64,000 nucleotides of DNA from Agrobacterium albertimagni AOL15 (GCF_000300855.1 NZ_ALJF01000011.1:211589-275588); one strand, 5' to 3'. Shown: positions 35,359-45,075, numbered from the stretch's first letter. Translations and numbers: made by a program. Notes: a model not told the origin generated them from the letters alone.

Positions 35359-36783
35359 ATGGACACCCAGATGCTGATCGGCGCCAAGTTCGAAGCCGGC
35401 ACGGAAACGGACGAGAAGATCCTGAACCCCAAGACAGGGGACGTGATCGTCGATCTCCCCGAGGCTTCCCTCGCGCAGGTCGATGAGGCCGTCGATGCCG
35501 CAGAAGGCGCCTTCGTTTCCTGGTCGCAGACCACGCCCGGCCAGCGCGCCGGCTACCTGCTCGCCATTGCCGATGCGATCGAAAAGGACGCAGCCGCTTT
35601 TGCAGCGCTCGAAAGTCTCAACTGCGGCAAGCCGATCAACGCCGTGCTGAACGATGAAATCCCAGCGATCGTCGATTGCTACCGCTTCTTCGCCGGTGCG
35701 ATCCGCACCATGCAGGCGCCGGTTTCGGGCGAATACCTGCCGGGCTTCACGTCGATGATCCGCCGTGATGCCGTCGGCGTCATCGGCTCGATCGCACCCT
35801 GGAACTACCCGCTTATGATGATGGCGTGGAAGCTCGCACCAGCCCTTGCCGGCGGCAACACCATCGTCTTCAAGCCCTCCGAGCAGACGCCGCTCACGGC
35901 GCTCAAGCTCGCCAAGGTCATGGCCGACATCCTGCCGGAAGGCGTGATCAATGTCATTCTCGGCCGCGGCGAAAGCGTCGGCAACGCCCTGATCAACAAC
36001 CCGAAAATCCAGATGCTCTCGATCACAGGCGACATTGCAACCGGCAAGAAGGTGATGACGGCAGCCGCCAAGACCGTGAAGCGCACGCATCTCGAACTCG
36101 GCGGCAAGGCCCCGGTCATCATCCACGATGACGCCGATATCGACGCCGCCGTCTCAGCCATCCGCACCTTCGGCTATTACAATGCCGGCCAGGACTGCAC
36201 CGCCGCGTGCCGCATTTATGCGAGCGACAAGATCTACGACCGTTTCGTCGCAGATCTCGCGTCAGCCGTCTCGACGATCAAGTTCAACCAGGCCGACGAT
36301 GCGGAAAACGAGATCGGCCCGCTGATCTCGAAGCGCCAGCGCGACCGCGTCGAAAGCTTCGTGACACGCGCCGCCGAACACAAGCACATGGAAGTCGTCA
36401 CCGGCGGCAAACTCGGCTCCGACAAGGGCTTCTTCTACACCCCGACCGTTATCGCGGGTGCTACGCAGGACGACGAGATCGTCCGCCGCGAAGTCTTCGG
36501 GCCCGTGGTTTCCGTCACCCGCTTCACCGAAGCCGAACAAGCGGTCGCCTGGGCAAACGACAGCGACTACGGCCTCGCCTCCTCCGTCTGGACCAAGGAC
36601 ATCTCCCGCGCCATGCAGACCGCCGCCAAGCTGCGTTATGGCTGCACCTGGATCAACACCCACTTCATGCTCTGCAATGAAATGCCCCATGGAGGCATGA
36701 AGCAGTCGGGCTATGGCAAGGACATGTCGATGTATGCGCTGGAGGACTACACGACCGTCCGCCATGTGATGATCGCGCATTGA
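35359..36783 (+). CDS. Gamma-aminobutyraldehyde dehydrogenase (PatD-type aldehyde dehydrogenase)
   Basis: A 474-residue NAD-dependent aldehyde dehydrogenase. The NAD-binding PWNYPLMM is in the first half, the general-base glutamate in LELGGKAP, and the nucleophilic cysteine in [12 protein letters not shown]. Length and motifs fit the 4-aminobutyraldehyde/betaine-aldehyde branch. Position at the end of a putrescine-type importer operon favours the step after putrescine deamination, making GABA. The ATG at 35359 follows AAAAGGGAG. Ahead lies a weak hairpin (ATGCCGGGCG / CGCCTGGCAT, 36806-36837) without a T-run. Confidence 0.88.
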   Translation: MDTQMLIGAKFEAGTETDEKILNPKTGDVIVDLPEASLAQVDEAVDAAEGAFVSWSQTTPGQRAGYLLAIADAIEKDAAAFAALESLNCGKPINAVLNDEIPAIVDCYRFFAGAIRTMQAPVSGEYLPGFTSMIRRDAVGVIGSIAPWNYPLMMMAWKLAPALAGGNTIVFKPSEQTPLTALKLAKVMADILPEGVINVILGRGESVGNALINNPKIQMLSITGDIATGKKVMTAAAKTVKRTHLELGGKAPVIIHDDADIDAAVSAIRTFGYYNAGQDCTAACRIYASDKIYDRFVADLASAVSTIKFNQADDAENEIGPLISKRQRDRVESFVTRAAEHKHMEVVTGGKLGSDKGFFYTPTVIAGATQDDEIVRREVFGPVVSVTRFTEAEQAVAWANDSDYGLASSVWTKDISRAMQTAAKLRYGCTWINTHFMLCNEMPHGGMKQSGYGKDMSMYALEDYTTVRHVMIAH

Positions 36784-36926
36784 GCTGAGGGCTATCGCAA
36801 GGGGAATGCCGGGCGGGTCGCGGGCCTCGCCTGGCATATACCTGACCGCCTGTTTACCCTGACAGACCAAACCGGTGGCAGCCCGGCGCTCTCCTTCGTA
36901 TCATGGAGCGGAATCAGGAGAGCCAC

Positions 36927-37397
36927 ATGCGCCGCCATCGGAAAGAGATCAGACACCGGAGCCGCGAGACCCTCATCGCGGTCGCGGCCCTTCTGTGTGC
37001 CGCGCCACTCTTTGCTACCCCGTCGGCTGCGCAGCAGCCCCAGGTCATTCCCGCGCCCGATCTCGGCGGCGGCGGCTTGATGACAGACACCTATCTCTGG
37101 CATGTCCGCGGCCTGCCGCCCGGCCAGCGCCTTCCCGTATACTCCGGCGCCGGTCCGAATTTCCGGATTATCCATGCCCTCGATGAGGGCACGCCGATCG
37201 AGCGCCTTTCCTGCCGCGATAGCCGCGGCGGCTATTGGTGCCGTGTCGCCACCGTCGACCGCGTCCGCATATCCGGCTGGGTCGACGGCCGCTTCCTGCT
37301 CGAGGAACCCGGTTTCGCGCCGCCGGACGACGTGCGCAATCCCTCCTTCGAGCCTGAAATCCTCATCGATCCCTTCGCCAGACCCAGGCGGCCCTGA
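36927..37397 (+). CDS. Secreted SH3b-domain protein of unknown function
   Basis: A 156-residue protein with a basic start and signal peptide (AVAALLCAAPLFATPSAAQ, cleavage near residue 35). The mature part has a bacterial SH3-like domain (GQRLPVYSGAGPNFRIIHAL, then YWCRVATVDRVRISGWVDGR) with two cysteines. Such domains often bind peptidoglycan or peptides in the periplasm. The ATG at 36927 follows CAGGAGAG. No operon partner. Specific role unknown. Confidence 0.8.
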   Translation: MRRHRKEIRHRSRETLIAVAALLCAAPLFATPSAAQQPQVIPAPDLGGGGLMTDTYLWHVRGLPPGQRLPVYSGAGPNFRIIHALDEGTPIERLSCRDSRGGYWCRVATVDRVRISGWVDGRFLLEEPGFAPPDDVRNPSFEPEILIDPFARPRRP

Positions 37398-37433
37398 ACG
37401 AGAAGGCACGCCCCACTCGCCCCGCCCCTCGCC

Positions 37434-37802
37434 GGGACGGTCCTGGTCGTACCGATGCTCCACCGGAAACTCCGGCAGCCAGCGCTCCCGTCGGATCGTC
37501 CAGAGCTCGTAGCTCGGCTGGAAGAGGTTGGTGTCGTCGAAGGAGCCGAGATTGAGTTCGACCTCGTCGCCGCTTCGATTGAAGACGCGCGATCCGCAGG
37601 TCGGGCAGAAGCAGCGACCGTCATACATCTGCGGCTCGCCGGTCACCTCCACCTGATTGTCCGCATAGATCGCCGCCGCTTAGAAAAGCGCGCCGTGATA
37701 TTTCCGGCAATCGAGGCAATGGCAGATGCCGACCCGGTCGGGACCGCCCTTAGCCTCGAACCGCACCTTGCCGCAGGCGCAGCCGCCCGTCAGGATCGCC
37801 AT
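37434..37802 (-). pseudogene. GFA-family (glutathione-dependent formaldehyde-activating-like) gene interrupted by TAA
   Basis: Starting at ATG 37802 behind GGGAGGACGG, the frame reads a GFA-family protein: GGCACGKVRFEA, CHCLDCRKYHGALF, then a TAA stop at 37680-37682, then in the same frame AAAIYADNQVEVTGEPQ, CFCPTCGSRVFNR and YELWTIRRERWLP. All zinc-binding cysteine clusters are present. A single base change from a tyrosine codon (TAC/TAT) would make the stop. The normal end is also missing: the frame runs on into the antisense of the SH3b gene. So it is probably a recent pseudogene. A sequencing error cannot be excluded. Confidence 0.75.
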
Positions 37803-37844
37803 ATCCGTCCTCCCTTCAAGATTGCCACCACTCTGGCATAAACG

Positions 37845-37877
37845 AAAAATGGCCGCAGCTTTCGCTACGGCCATTTC
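37845..37877 (-). terminator. Terminator of the transaldolase gene
   Basis: On the minus strand ATGGCCGTAGC pairs with GCTGCGGCCAT (one wobble) around GAAA and is followed by TTTTTCG, 32 bases after the tal stop. Confidence 0.8.
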
Positions 37878-37909
37878 CGAACTCTGAACTGCCGGATCGG
37901 TTTCCCGGA

Positions 37910-38866
37910 TCAGGCGGCAAGCGCCTTGGCGATCTGGCCGCGCAGCGTATCCATATCCTTGGCAAACCCGCGAATACCTTCGGCCAACTTCTCGGTCGCC
38001 ATCGCGTCCTGGTTCATCGCCCAGCGGAAGGACTTTTCGTCGAGCGAGACATGCGGCTCGGCCTTGACGGTGTCGGGCGAGAGCGCGCGGGCAAGCGTGC
38101 CCTGGTCCGCATTCAGCTCGTCGAGCAGCTGCGGGCTGATCGTCAGGCGGTCGCAACCGGCCAGCGCTTCGATTTCACCGGCATTGCGGAAGGAGGCGCC
38201 CATGACGATCGTGCCGATGCCGTTCGCCTTGTAGTAATTGTAGATCGAGCGGACGGAGACGACGCCCGGATCGGTCTCGGACGTGTAGTCCTCACCGGTC
38301 GACTTCTTGTACCAGTCGAGGATACGGCCGACGAAGGGCGAAATCAGGAAGACCTTGGCTTCTGCGCAGGCAATCGCCTGGGCCTTGGAGAAGAGCAGCG
38401 TCAGATTGCAGTCGATGCCTTCCTTCTGCAGGATTTCGGCGGCGCGAATGCCTTCCCAGGTGGAAGCGAGCTTGATCAGGATGCGATCCTTCTCGATGCC
38501 GCGCTCCTTGTAGCCGGCAATGATCTGATGTGCCTTCTCGACAGATGCCTTGGTGTCGAAGGAGAGGTCGGCATCGACTTCGGTCGACACTCGGCCGGGA
38601 ACCAATTCGGCCAGCGCGGCACCGACGGAGATCGCCATGCGGTCGGCAATTGCGCCGATCACGGCATCATCCTGACCACCCTTCGCCTTGCCCCAGGTGA
38701 TGGCTTCCTGAAACGCTTCCTGGAAAGCCTCGGTGCCGAGCGCCTTCAAGACGATCGACGGGTTCGTGGTGCAATCGACCGGCTTCAGGCGGCGGACGGC
38801 CTCGATGTCACCGGTATCGGCGACCACGGTTGTCATGGAACGAAGCTGTTCGAGTTTCGAGGTCAT
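37910..38866 (-). CDS. tal: Transaldolase
   Basis: A 318-residue class I transaldolase (TalB-like) of the non-oxidative pentose phosphate pathway, moving a three-carbon unit between sugar phosphates. Substrate-binding VVADTGD and [12 protein letters not shown] are near the N-terminus; the Schiff-base lysine is in [11 protein letters not shown], and [11 protein letters not shown] follows. The ATG at 38866 has AGGA seven bases upstream, and the frame open further upstream lies in the promoter. It is divergent from a SorC-type regulator and followed by a good terminator. It would process xylulose 5-phosphate made by XylAB. Confidence 0.95.
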   Translation of the reverse strand: MTSKLEQLRSMTTVVADTGDIEAVRRLKPVDCTTNPSIVLKALGTEAFQEAFQEAITWGKAKGGQDDAVIGAIADRMAISVGAALAELVPGRVSTEVDADLSFDTKASVEKAHQIIAGYKERGIEKDRILIKLASTWEGIRAAEILQKEGIDCNLTLLFSKAQAIACAEAKVFLISPFVGRILDWYKKSTGEDYTSETDPGVVSVRSIYNYYKANGIGTIVMGASFRNAGEIEALAGCDRLTISPQLLDELNADQGTLARALSPDTVKAEPHVSLDEKSFRWAMNQDAMATEKLAEGIRGFAKDMDTLRGQIAKALAA

Positions 38867-38962
38867 TGGGTCATCCTTCGGCTGCGCGGAAACGGGTGGC
38901 GAGCGGCAGGGTGAGCCGTCGCTGTTGCCGGGACTATCACCGCCAGAAGACGGCAAAGTCAA

Positions 38963-38988
38963 GACATATGTCCTTTGAATTTGACATA
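38963..38988. promoter_or_regulatory. Palindrome between tal and the SorC-type regulator
   Basis: GACATATGTC (38963-38972) is a perfect 10-bp palindrome, and the half-sequence TGACATA recurs at 38982-38988. It is the only clear symmetric sequence in this divergent gap and may be an operator for the SorC-type protein. Confidence 0.35.
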
Positions 38989-39041
38989 AGTACCAACCGA
39001 ACGGATAGTGCGCATCGGAAGTTCCCAAAACGAGAGAAATC

Positions 39042-40019
39042 TTGGCCAAACTTAGACGCGATCACCACACGACCCTGTCGGATGCAAGCGGACTGCGCAT
39101 CCGGGCTGCCTGGCTCTATTACAACGAGGGCCTGACGCAAAAGGACGTGGCAGATCGTCTCGGCATCAGTCGCTCGACCGTCATCCGCATGCTGGAGGAA
39201 GCCCGCAAGCGGGCCGAAGTCCAGATCTGGATCAGCGACGGGGTCGCCGATTGCGTCGATCTTGCCGTCAGGCTCGAAAAGGCTTATGGCCTCGACGAAG
39301 CCGTCGTCGTGCCCTCGCCCGAGAGCAAGGATGCCGCTTCGATCGCCAAGGCCGTTGGGCTCGCGCTTGGCCAGTTCCTGACCGAGACCATCACCAATGA
39401 CATGACCATCGGTGTCGGCTGGGGTCGCACCATGACCGCCTCGCTCGCCGGTTTCCGCCCTCCGAACCGGGAGAATTGCAAGGTCGTCTCGCTGCTCGGC
39501 GGCATCGTCGCCGTGCGCCAGACCAATCCGATCGACTACACCTGGCGGCTGGCAAGCCAGCTCGGCGCGGAATGCTACATGTTTCTCGCCCCGCTGCTGG
39601 TCGATTCCATCGCGACCAAGCGCGCGCTGATCGAGGAATGCGGATTGAAGGCGATCTACGACCTCGCCGAAAATCTCGATCTCGCCATTGTCTCCTGCGG
39701 CGACATCGGCCCGCATTCCACGTCGCTTTCCGAAGGCTTCATCAGCCAACAGACATTGACAGAACTCGTCGAAGCCGGCTGCGTCTGCGACACCATGTTC
39801 AACTTTCTCGACGCCGAAGGAAACTCCGTCGCCCACCCGATCAACGAGCGCGTGATGTCGGTTGATTTGGACACGCTGAAAAAGGCCAAACACATCGTGC
39901 TGTCCTCGGGCGGCGCGCATCGCGCCAAGGCCATCCGCGCCACGATCCGGCGGATTGGGTGTAATACGCTGATCACGGACGAGGCGGCGGCGAGGGAGTT
40001 GCTGGAGCTGGCAGGTTAA
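39042..40019 (+). CDS. SorC/DeoR-type sugar-binding transcriptional regulator
   Basis: A 325-residue SorC-family regulator. The N-terminal helix-turn-helix is at about residues 30-55 ([20 protein letters not shown]), followed by the sugar-phosphate-binding domain ([42 protein letters not shown]). It starts with TTG behind CGAGAGAAA. EryD and related regulators of polyol use in rhizobia belong here. It is divergent from tal, so it may tune the pentose phosphate pathway. Its stop overlaps the stop of the convergent toxin gene. Confidence 0.85.
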   Translation: MAKLRRDHHTTLSDASGLRIRAAWLYYNEGLTQKDVADRLGISRSTVIRMLEEARKRAEVQIWISDGVADCVDLAVRLEKAYGLDEAVVVPSPESKDAASIAKAVGLALGQFLTETITNDMTIGVGWGRTMTASLAGFRPPNRENCKVVSLLGGIVAVRQTNPIDYTWRLASQLGAECYMFLAPLLVDSIATKRALIEECGLKAIYDLAENLDLAIVSCGDIGPHSTSLSEGFISQQTLTELVEAGCVCDTMFNFLDAEGNSVAHPINERVMSVDLDTLKKAKHIVLSSGGAHRAKAIRATIRRIGCNTLITDEAAARELLELAG

Positions 40020-40303
40020 AGCTGCTCTGGCCAGGCGCGGGCGCCATGTTGAACATAGAGAACTTCGACATGATCGTTCCGTACTCGATAAGCGACGATG
40101 TGTCCAAGATCGGCTAATACAAGTTCTCGGGTACCCTCAATCTCGCCGCGTCGCCCAAGGAAAGCATTCTGCGTCAACAGGCGCAGCGTACGCCCGTGAA
40201 TTGACCGCACAATGCGCGCGGCAGCAGAAGGGTTGCGCTCAAAGAGGTAATCGCCGATGGCCGCGAGTTCTCGAAGATAACACCGTGTCCAGACGACACG
40301 CAT
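40016..40303 (-). CDS. RelE/ParE-family toxin
   Basis: A 95-residue type II toxin of the RelE/ParE superfamily. Typical segments are WTRCYLRELAAIGDYLFERN at the start and the core strand RELVLADLGHIVAYRVRNDH. It begins four bases after the antitoxin stop. Relatives are either mRNA-cutting RelE or gyrase-poisoning ParE toxins; the N-terminal helix pattern leans to ParE. The end overlaps the end of the SorC-type gene by four bases. Confidence 0.85.
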   Translation of the reverse strand: MRVVWTRCYLRELAAIGDYLFERNPSAAARIVRSIHGRTLRLLTQNAFLGRRGEIEGTRELVLADLGHIVAYRVRNDHVEVLYVQHGARAWPEQL

Positions 40304-40307
40304 GGGT

Positions 40308-40544
40308 TCAGGAAGAGCCGTACTTGTTCAGCACGGTCTCGATTTCCACCTCAGTCGCGAATTCACCGCGATCGGCCTCGGCCAGCCCCTCCAGAACACC
40401 GGCAACCCACTGCTCCTGCCAGGCGAGTGATCGCCCTTGGGAAAGCGCATCCTCGACGATCTGGTCGCGGGACAGAGTGCTCCGTTCGACCAGACTGTCG
40501 ATCCGGCGGCTGATGTCTTCAGGGAGTTGAACCGTGTTGCGCAT
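40308..40544 (-). CDS. Ribbon-helix-helix antitoxin
   Basis: A 78-residue ribbon-helix-helix DNA-binding protein (NTVQLPEDISRRIDSLVERS, then LSRDQIVEDALSQG) with an acidic C-terminal tail that would neutralise the toxin read from the next gene. I took the ATG at 40544; an in-frame GTG five codons upstream is possible. The pair should autoregulate. Confidence 0.83.
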   Translation of the reverse strand: MRNTVQLPEDISRRIDSLVERSTLSRDQIVEDALSQGRSLAWQEQWVAGVLEGLAEADRGEFATEVEIETVLNKYGSS

Positions 40545-40591
40545 CGCCCATCTTCTCACAGGTCGGCCGTTTCGAAAAGCGCCGCGGCGCT

Positions 40592-41476
40592 TTACCCCTT
40601 CCCCGCCTCCCAGCCGAGCATGGCCCGCTTGCGGGTCAGCCCCCAGTGATAACCGGTCAGCGCGCCGCTCTTGCCGAGTGCCCGGTGGCAGGGAACGACA
40701 AACGAGATCGGGTTACGTCCGACGGCGGCACCCACGGCGCGGCTGGCTGTCGGCTGGCCGATTTTCTGGGCGATGTCGGAATAGGTGACGGCCTTGCCGA
40801 GCGGGATCTGCAGAAGGCTCTCCCACACGCGGATCTGGAAGTCCGAGCCGATCAGCACGACACGCAGCGGCTCTTCAGACGACCAGCGCTCGGGATGGAA
40901 AACGCGTGTCGCAAAAGCTGCTGTCGCATCCATATCCTCGACATACTGCGCATTTGGCCAGCGCTGCGCCATATCATCAAAGCAGGCGACCTCGCCGCCT
41001 TCATCAGCAAAGGCGAGACCCGCCAAACCCCGTTCGGTGATCATCACAAGCGCCAGACCAAACGGTGAGGGGTGATAGCCGTAGCGGATGGTGAGACCCG
41101 CCCCACGCGCCTTCCATTCGCCGGGGCTCATCGCCTCGTGGGTGACAAAGAGATCGTGCAGACGGCCCGGGCCGGAGAGACCGAGTTCAAGCGAGGTCTC
41201 GAGCAGCGGCAGTTCCTCGCGCCCCAGCAGCCGTTTGGCATGGTCAAGCGTCACAGCCTGCAGGAAGGCCTTGGGGCTGAGGCCCGCCCAGCGGGTGAAG
41301 GTCTTCTGCAATTGCGTCGGCGACTGGCCAAGACGTTCGGCGATCAACTCCAGCGACGGTTGGCTCTGATAGTCGAGCGTCAGCATCTCGATCACTTGCC
41401 GCACGGTCTCATAGTCGGAGCCATCGGGCGTTATGTCGGTCGTGCGGGAAAGGTCGATCTGTTGGGCGAGCGTCAT
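40592..41476 (-). CDS. Ada-like AraC/methylated-DNA--cysteine S-methyltransferase
   Basis: A 294-residue two-domain protein. Residues about 25-120 form an AraC-type helix-turn-helix (ELIAERLGQSPTQLQKTFTR). Residues 125-294 are an O6-methylguanine-DNA methyltransferase with the acceptor cysteine in VVPCHRALGKSGALTGYHWG. It lacks the N-terminal zinc domain of full Ada that removes methyl groups from phosphotriesters, so it cannot sense damage that way. It repairs O6-alkylguanine and may regulate genes. Monocistronic or with the DUF2244 gene upstream. Confidence 0.9.
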   Translation of the reverse strand: MTLAQQIDLSRTTDITPDGSDYETVRQVIEMLTLDYQSQPSLELIAERLGQSPTQLQKTFTRWAGLSPKAFLQAVTLDHAKRLLGREELPLLETSLELGLSGPGRLHDLFVTHEAMSPGEWKARGAGLTIRYGYHPSPFGLALVMITERGLAGLAFADEGGEVACFDDMAQRWPNAQYVEDMDATAAFATRVFHPERWSSEEPLRVVLIGSDFQIRVWESLLQIPLGKAVTYSDIAQKIGQPTASRAVGAAVGRNPISFVVPCHRALGKSGALTGYHWGLTRKRAMLGWEAGKG

Positions 41477-41557
41477 GGCGAAATCCTCAATCTGAACAGG
41501 ACTTCACCACGGGCAGCGGTCGGATGCCACCCGTTTCTTGCGAGAGATCGGGAGAGA

Positions 41558-42052
41558 TCAGATGCGCTGCTTGGCCGTTGCCAGCGCACCTGTGAAGGCC
41601 CTGGCAAAACTTTCGCGATCGTCGGGGTTGAGAAACGAGCCGACATCCGTCTGCCGCCCCTCTCCCGCCACCGCCATGGAGGTGATCCCGAATTCCTCGT
41701 GCCGCTGGACGAAGAAGCGCGCCCAGAGCGTCTTGAAGGTGTGCTCGGTCATCCGGCCCGCCGGCGTGAATTTGCGGATCGACAGGTTGGTGCGAGACAC
41801 CGTCACCTCTTCACGGGCTCGGGCCGCGCGGTAGTTCAGCCAGAAGGCACCATAGAGCAGCAGGAAGTCGATGCCAAAGAAGATACCGATCGGCCATGCC
41901 CCGGTCGCCATGAAGAAGATCGCGTGGAGGAGGCACACGGTTCCGGTGACAGCGAAGAGGATGCGATACCCCTTGCGGCCAAGCGACCGGTAGGGTGTCA
42001 GTTCCGCTGCGAAAATCGGCTGATCTGCCGCCTGCTCGAGATTGCCTTCCAT
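41558..42052 (-). CDS. DUF2244-type membrane protein
   Basis: A 164-residue protein with two adjacent membrane helices (about residues 30-75: GYRILFAVTGTVCLLHAIFF and GIFFGIDFLLLYGAFWLNYR) and a C-terminal soluble part (VTVSRTNLSIRKF, then GSFLNPDDRESFARAF). This matches the DUF2244 family of unknown function common in alphaproteobacteria. The ATG at 42052 is preferred to GTG at 42055. It is divergent from nth, with 25 bases between the starts. Confidence 0.8.
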   Translation of the reverse strand: MEGNLEQAADQPIFAAELTPYRSLGRKGYRILFAVTGTVCLLHAIFFMATGAWPIGIFFGIDFLLLYGAFWLNYRAARAREEVTVSRTNLSIRKFTPAGRMTEHTFKTLWARFFVQRHEEFGITSMAVAGEGRQTDVGSFLNPDDRESFARAFTGALATAKQRI

Positions 42053-42077
42053 CACCGCGCCCGACTATAGGTTTTCC

Positions 42078-42860
42078 ATGACTGAAGCGAAGCCGAAATC
42101 CAGCACCCAAACTTTGAAAAAGTCAAATCCGGCGACCCGTCGCAAGCCGGCGACACGCCGTCGCACAGCCTATTCGCGGGCCGAACTGGAAGAGATCTTC
42201 CGCCGCTTCTCGATCCAGAGGCCGGAGCCCAAGGGCGAGCTGGAACACGTCAACCCGTTCACGCTGGTCGTTGCCGTGGCACTTTCCGCTCAGGCAACCG
42301 ACGCTGGCGTAAATAAGGCGACCCGCGCCCTCTTCAAGGTGGCCGACACGCCGGAAAAGATGCTGGCTTTGGGCGAGGAAAATGTCCGCGAATACATCAA
42401 GACCATCGGGCTTTTCCGCAACAAGGCAAAAAACGTTATCGCGCTCTCTCAGAAGCTGGTGGACGACTTCGGAAGCGAAGTGCCACGCACACGCGAAGAA
42501 CTGGTGACGCTGCCCGGGGTCGGGCGAAAGACGGCGAATGTCGTGATGTCCATGGCCTTCGGCATCCCCACAATGGCCGTCGACACGCATATCCTCAGGA
42601 TCGGCAACCGCATCAAGCTCGCGCCCGGCAAGACTCCGGATGAGATCGAGGAGATCCTGATGCGGATCATTCCAGACGAGTATCTCTTCCACGCCCATCA
42701 CTGGCTAATCCTGCACGGGCGCTACTGTTGTAAGGCACGGCGCCCCGAATGCGAGAAATGCGTGATCGCCGATCTCTGCAAGTCGCCGGAAAAGACCTGT
42801 GACGTGCCTGCCCCGCTGGTCGAACTGCCGCCGCAGGTCTTCAACGCGACCGAGGAGTAA
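42078..42860 (+). CDS. nth: Endonuclease III (DNA glycosylase/AP lyase)
   Basis: A 260-residue base-excision-repair enzyme that removes oxidised pyrimidines and nicks at abasic sites. The helix-hairpin-helix with catalytic lysine is LPGVGRKTANVVMSMAFG and the catalytic aspartate is in VDTHILRIGNR. The iron-sulfur loop CCKARRPECEKCVIADLC has C-x6-C-x2-C-x5-C spacing. It has a basic extension of about 35 residues at the N-terminus (TRRKPATRRR). The 3' end overlaps the convergent EI24 gene by 20 bases. Confidence 0.96.
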   Translation: MTEAKPKSSTQTLKKSNPATRRKPATRRRTAYSRAELEEIFRRFSIQRPEPKGELEHVNPFTLVVAVALSAQATDAGVNKATRALFKVADTPEKMLALGEENVREYIKTIGLFRNKAKNVIALSQKLVDDFGSEVPRTREELVTLPGVGRKTANVVMSMAFGIPTMAVDTHILRIGNRIKLAPGKTPDEIEEILMRIIPDEYLFHAHHWLILHGRYCCKARRPECEKCVIADLCKSPEKTCDVPAPLVELPPQVFNATEE

Positions 42861-43575
42861 CGCTCACCGCGCGAACGCCATCCCGCAAGGCGAGCGCCTT
42901 GTGCAGATGCACCATCAGACCGGCGGCGAACAGCGGCGTGAGCAGGTTGACGATCGGCACGGCCAGGAAAAGCGCGATGACGAGGCCCGCCATGAACACC
43001 GTGCCGGAATGGCGTGACCGAAGGAGTTTTGCCTCTTCGACACTGCGGAAGCGCATGGCGGCGAACTCGAAGAATTCGCGGCCGAGCAGATAGCCGTTCA
43101 CCAGGAAGAAGGCGATGATGTTGATGCCCGGGATGAAGAGCAGCATCAGCGCGAAGAGATTGCCGACGATGACCACGCCGAAAAACTTGATCGAGGCGAC
43201 GATCGCCTGGCCCATCGGCATTGCCGTGCCGGGCGGATCGCTGGGGTAGTCGCGTTTCTCGACGACTTCTGCGACATCGTCGAGAAACAGGCCTGCGATG
43301 ATCGCGGTCACCGGCGACAGTAACAGCGCAAGACCGAGTGCCAGCCCGATGCTGGCCAGAATGCCGAAGATGAAGGTGAGCCAGCCTGCCCAATCCGGCA
43401 GTTCCGGGACGACGCCCTGGATGAGCGGCATGATGAAGGCGATGAAAGTCTCGCGCAGCCCGAACCATAGGCCGATCAAAACGAGGATCGTGAGGCCGAG
43501 CGTCTTCCAGAAGACGGTGCGAGTCTCCGGGGCAAACAGATTGCGCAGCGACATCATGGCAGCGTCAAAAATCAT
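42841..43575 (-). CDS. EI24/CysZ-domain membrane protein
   Basis: A 244-residue inner-membrane protein of the EI24 family, sometimes annotated as a CysZ-like sulfate transporter. Hydrophobic helices include GLTILVLIGLWFGL, GLALGLALLLSPVTAIIAGL, and the family's FIPGINIIAFFLVNGYLLGR with REFFEFAAMR after it. The tail overlaps nth on the opposite strand. Sulfate transport is only a family-level suggestion; no cysteine biosynthesis genes are near. Confidence 0.85.
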   Translation of the reverse strand: MIFDAAMMSLRNLFAPETRTVFWKTLGLTILVLIGLWFGLRETFIAFIMPLIQGVVPELPDWAGWLTFIFGILASIGLALGLALLLSPVTAIIAGLFLDDVAEVVEKRDYPSDPPGTAMPMGQAIVASIKFFGVVIVGNLFALMLLFIPGINIIAFFLVNGYLLGREFFEFAAMRFRSVEEAKLLRSRHSGTVFMAGLVIALFLAVPIVNLLTPLFAAGLMVHLHKALALRDGVRAVSVTPRSR

Positions 43576-43639
43576 CGGAGACCTCCTTCATCAACAGCCG
43601 TGATGTAGGAGGCCGAAGCTGTCGCTGCAATGCGCAATC

Positions 43640-44428
43640 TCAGCCCAGACGATAAAGGCCTGGCCGACGGTCTGTGAGATAGGGGTTCTGCGCCCTCGCA
43701 TCGTCATAGGCGGTGGGATCGATCTCGGCGACAAGCAGGGTTTCACGCATGCCGGCGCGCGCCAGTTCGTCGCCATCGGGCCCGAGGATCACCGACCGAC
43801 CGCCATAGGTGAGCCCATTTTCTTCGCCGCAGAGATCGGCATAGACGACGAAGACACCATTCTCGAAGGCGCGTGTCGGCACCACCGTATCGGCGACCCG
43901 CCGGCTGATAGTGCCTTCGGGAAGCGCCGTCGGCACCAGGATTAGTTCGGCACCGGCAAGCGCCAGCGTACGGACATTTTCCGGGAACTCGACATCATAG
44001 CAGATCAGCATGCCGGATTTGATGCCATTGAGATCGAAGACGACAGGCGCCTCGGAGCCCGGCGCGAAGGCGGCTCGCTCGCCGTCGCCATAGAGATGGC
44101 TCTTGCGATAGAATTCCATGCTGCCGTCGGGCCGGATCAGCACAGAGGAATTGAACACCTGATTGCCGTCGCGCTCGGGGAAGCCCGCGCAGATCGCCAG
44201 ACCACAATCGACCGCAATTTCCGTGAGCGCCCCGATGATCGAACCGTCGCGACCTTCCGCCAGCTCTTCGAACTGCGGACCGAGTGCATATCCACTGGTG
44301 CCGAGTTCCGGCGTGACCAAAAGCTCCGCTCCCATTTCCGCCGCCGCCATCGCAGCTTGGGCAATCTTGCCGATATTGCCCGGAACGTCGCCGGAAAGCG
44401 GCTGCATTTGATAGAGCGAAATCAGCAT
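43640..44428 (-). CDS. Nitrilase-superfamily carbon-nitrogen hydrolase
   Basis: A 262-residue C-N hydrolase with the Glu-Lys-Cys triad: E in LVTPELGTSGY, K in YRKSHLYGDGE and C in MLICYDVEFPENVR. It cleaves an amide or nitrile; the branch resembles small aliphatic amidases rather than true nitrilases. The ATG at 44428 follows AGGTG; the longer frame adds 11 residues without similarity. No operon partner. The substrate is unknown. Confidence 0.88.
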   Translation of the reverse strand: MLISLYQMQPLSGDVPGNIGKIAQAAMAAAEMGAELLVTPELGTSGYALGPQFEELAEGRDGSIIGALTEIAVDCGLAICAGFPERDGNQVFNSSVLIRPDGSMEFYRKSHLYGDGERAAFAPGSEAPVVFDLNGIKSGMLICYDVEFPENVRTLALAGAELILVPTALPEGTISRRVADTVVPTRAFENGVFVVYADLCGEENGLTYGGRSVILGPDGDELARAGMRETLLVAEIDPTAYDDARAQNPYLTDRRPGLYRLG

Positions 44429-44586
44429 GATGCACCTGTCTGCGTCGGAGGTTGAGGTCAAACGTTAGAGCCGCAGGCCTAATTGACGCAAGCGGCAACT
44501 CCAAGGCACACGAACTCTGGTTGCCTTTCTCGTCTTCGACCTTATCTTGAAGGGATGAAACACGAAACCGAAGCCGATCCGTCTTG

Positions 44587-45075
44587 ATGCCCTTTGTCGT
44601 CACCGCCGCCGTCGCCTTATTGCTGATCGAGCTTTACCTCAGGCGGCGTCCCTGGGCGATCGCGCTGACCGGCGTGATCGCTGTCGTCGGCACCGTGATC
44701 TGGATCTTTAGCGACAATCAGTCCCGCAGCCAGAGAAGTGCCGTCTCTGCCGTCACAGTGGATGTCGGAGCCGACGGCGAGACGTGTCTCGATCCGGCCC
44801 TGCCGCTGGCCGCCACACTCACCAATTCTTCCGGCGACATGGTCAACCGCATTGCCTTTGACCTGATCGGACAACAGGCGGAAAGAGCCGGTACCGCCTA
44901 TCGCGGCACCCTTCGTCATGATCAGGTTCTGGCGCCGGGCGAAAGCGTCACACGCTGCTTCCCCCTGCTCATCCACGGCTTCGCTCACCCGCGTCCTCAG
45001 ATCATCGATGCGACGAAATATGAGTGGACGGCGCACGTGACCCTTGTCGGCTTCGGCAACGCGCCTTCCCCATAA
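44587..45075 (+). CDS. Hypothetical protein with N-terminal membrane helices
   Basis: I do not recognise this 162-residue protein. Two hydrophobic helices at about residues 3-45 (VVTAAVALLLIELYL, then AIALTGVIAVVGTVIWIF) precede a likely periplasmic beta-rich domain with two cysteines (C68 region TCLDPALPLAATLTNSSGD and RCFPLL). The pattern of a Cys-containing, immunoglobulin-like fold suggests an envelope protein. The ATG at 44587 directly follows an in-frame TTG. It stands alone between divergent and convergent neighbours. Confidence 0.65.
   Translation: MPFVVTAAVALLLIELYLRRRPWAIALTGVIAVVGTVIWIFSDNQSRSQRSAVSAVTVDVGADGETCLDPALPLAATLTNSSGDMVNRIAFDLIGQQAERAGTAYRGTLRHDQVLAPGESVTRCFPLLIHGFAHPRPQIIDATKYEWTAHVTLVGFGNAPSP

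Noticed and set aside
36792..37433. Continuation of the GFA-like frame towards 36792
   Set aside because: It is antisense to the SH3b gene and loses family resemblance past about 37434, so it is run-on rather than a longer protein.
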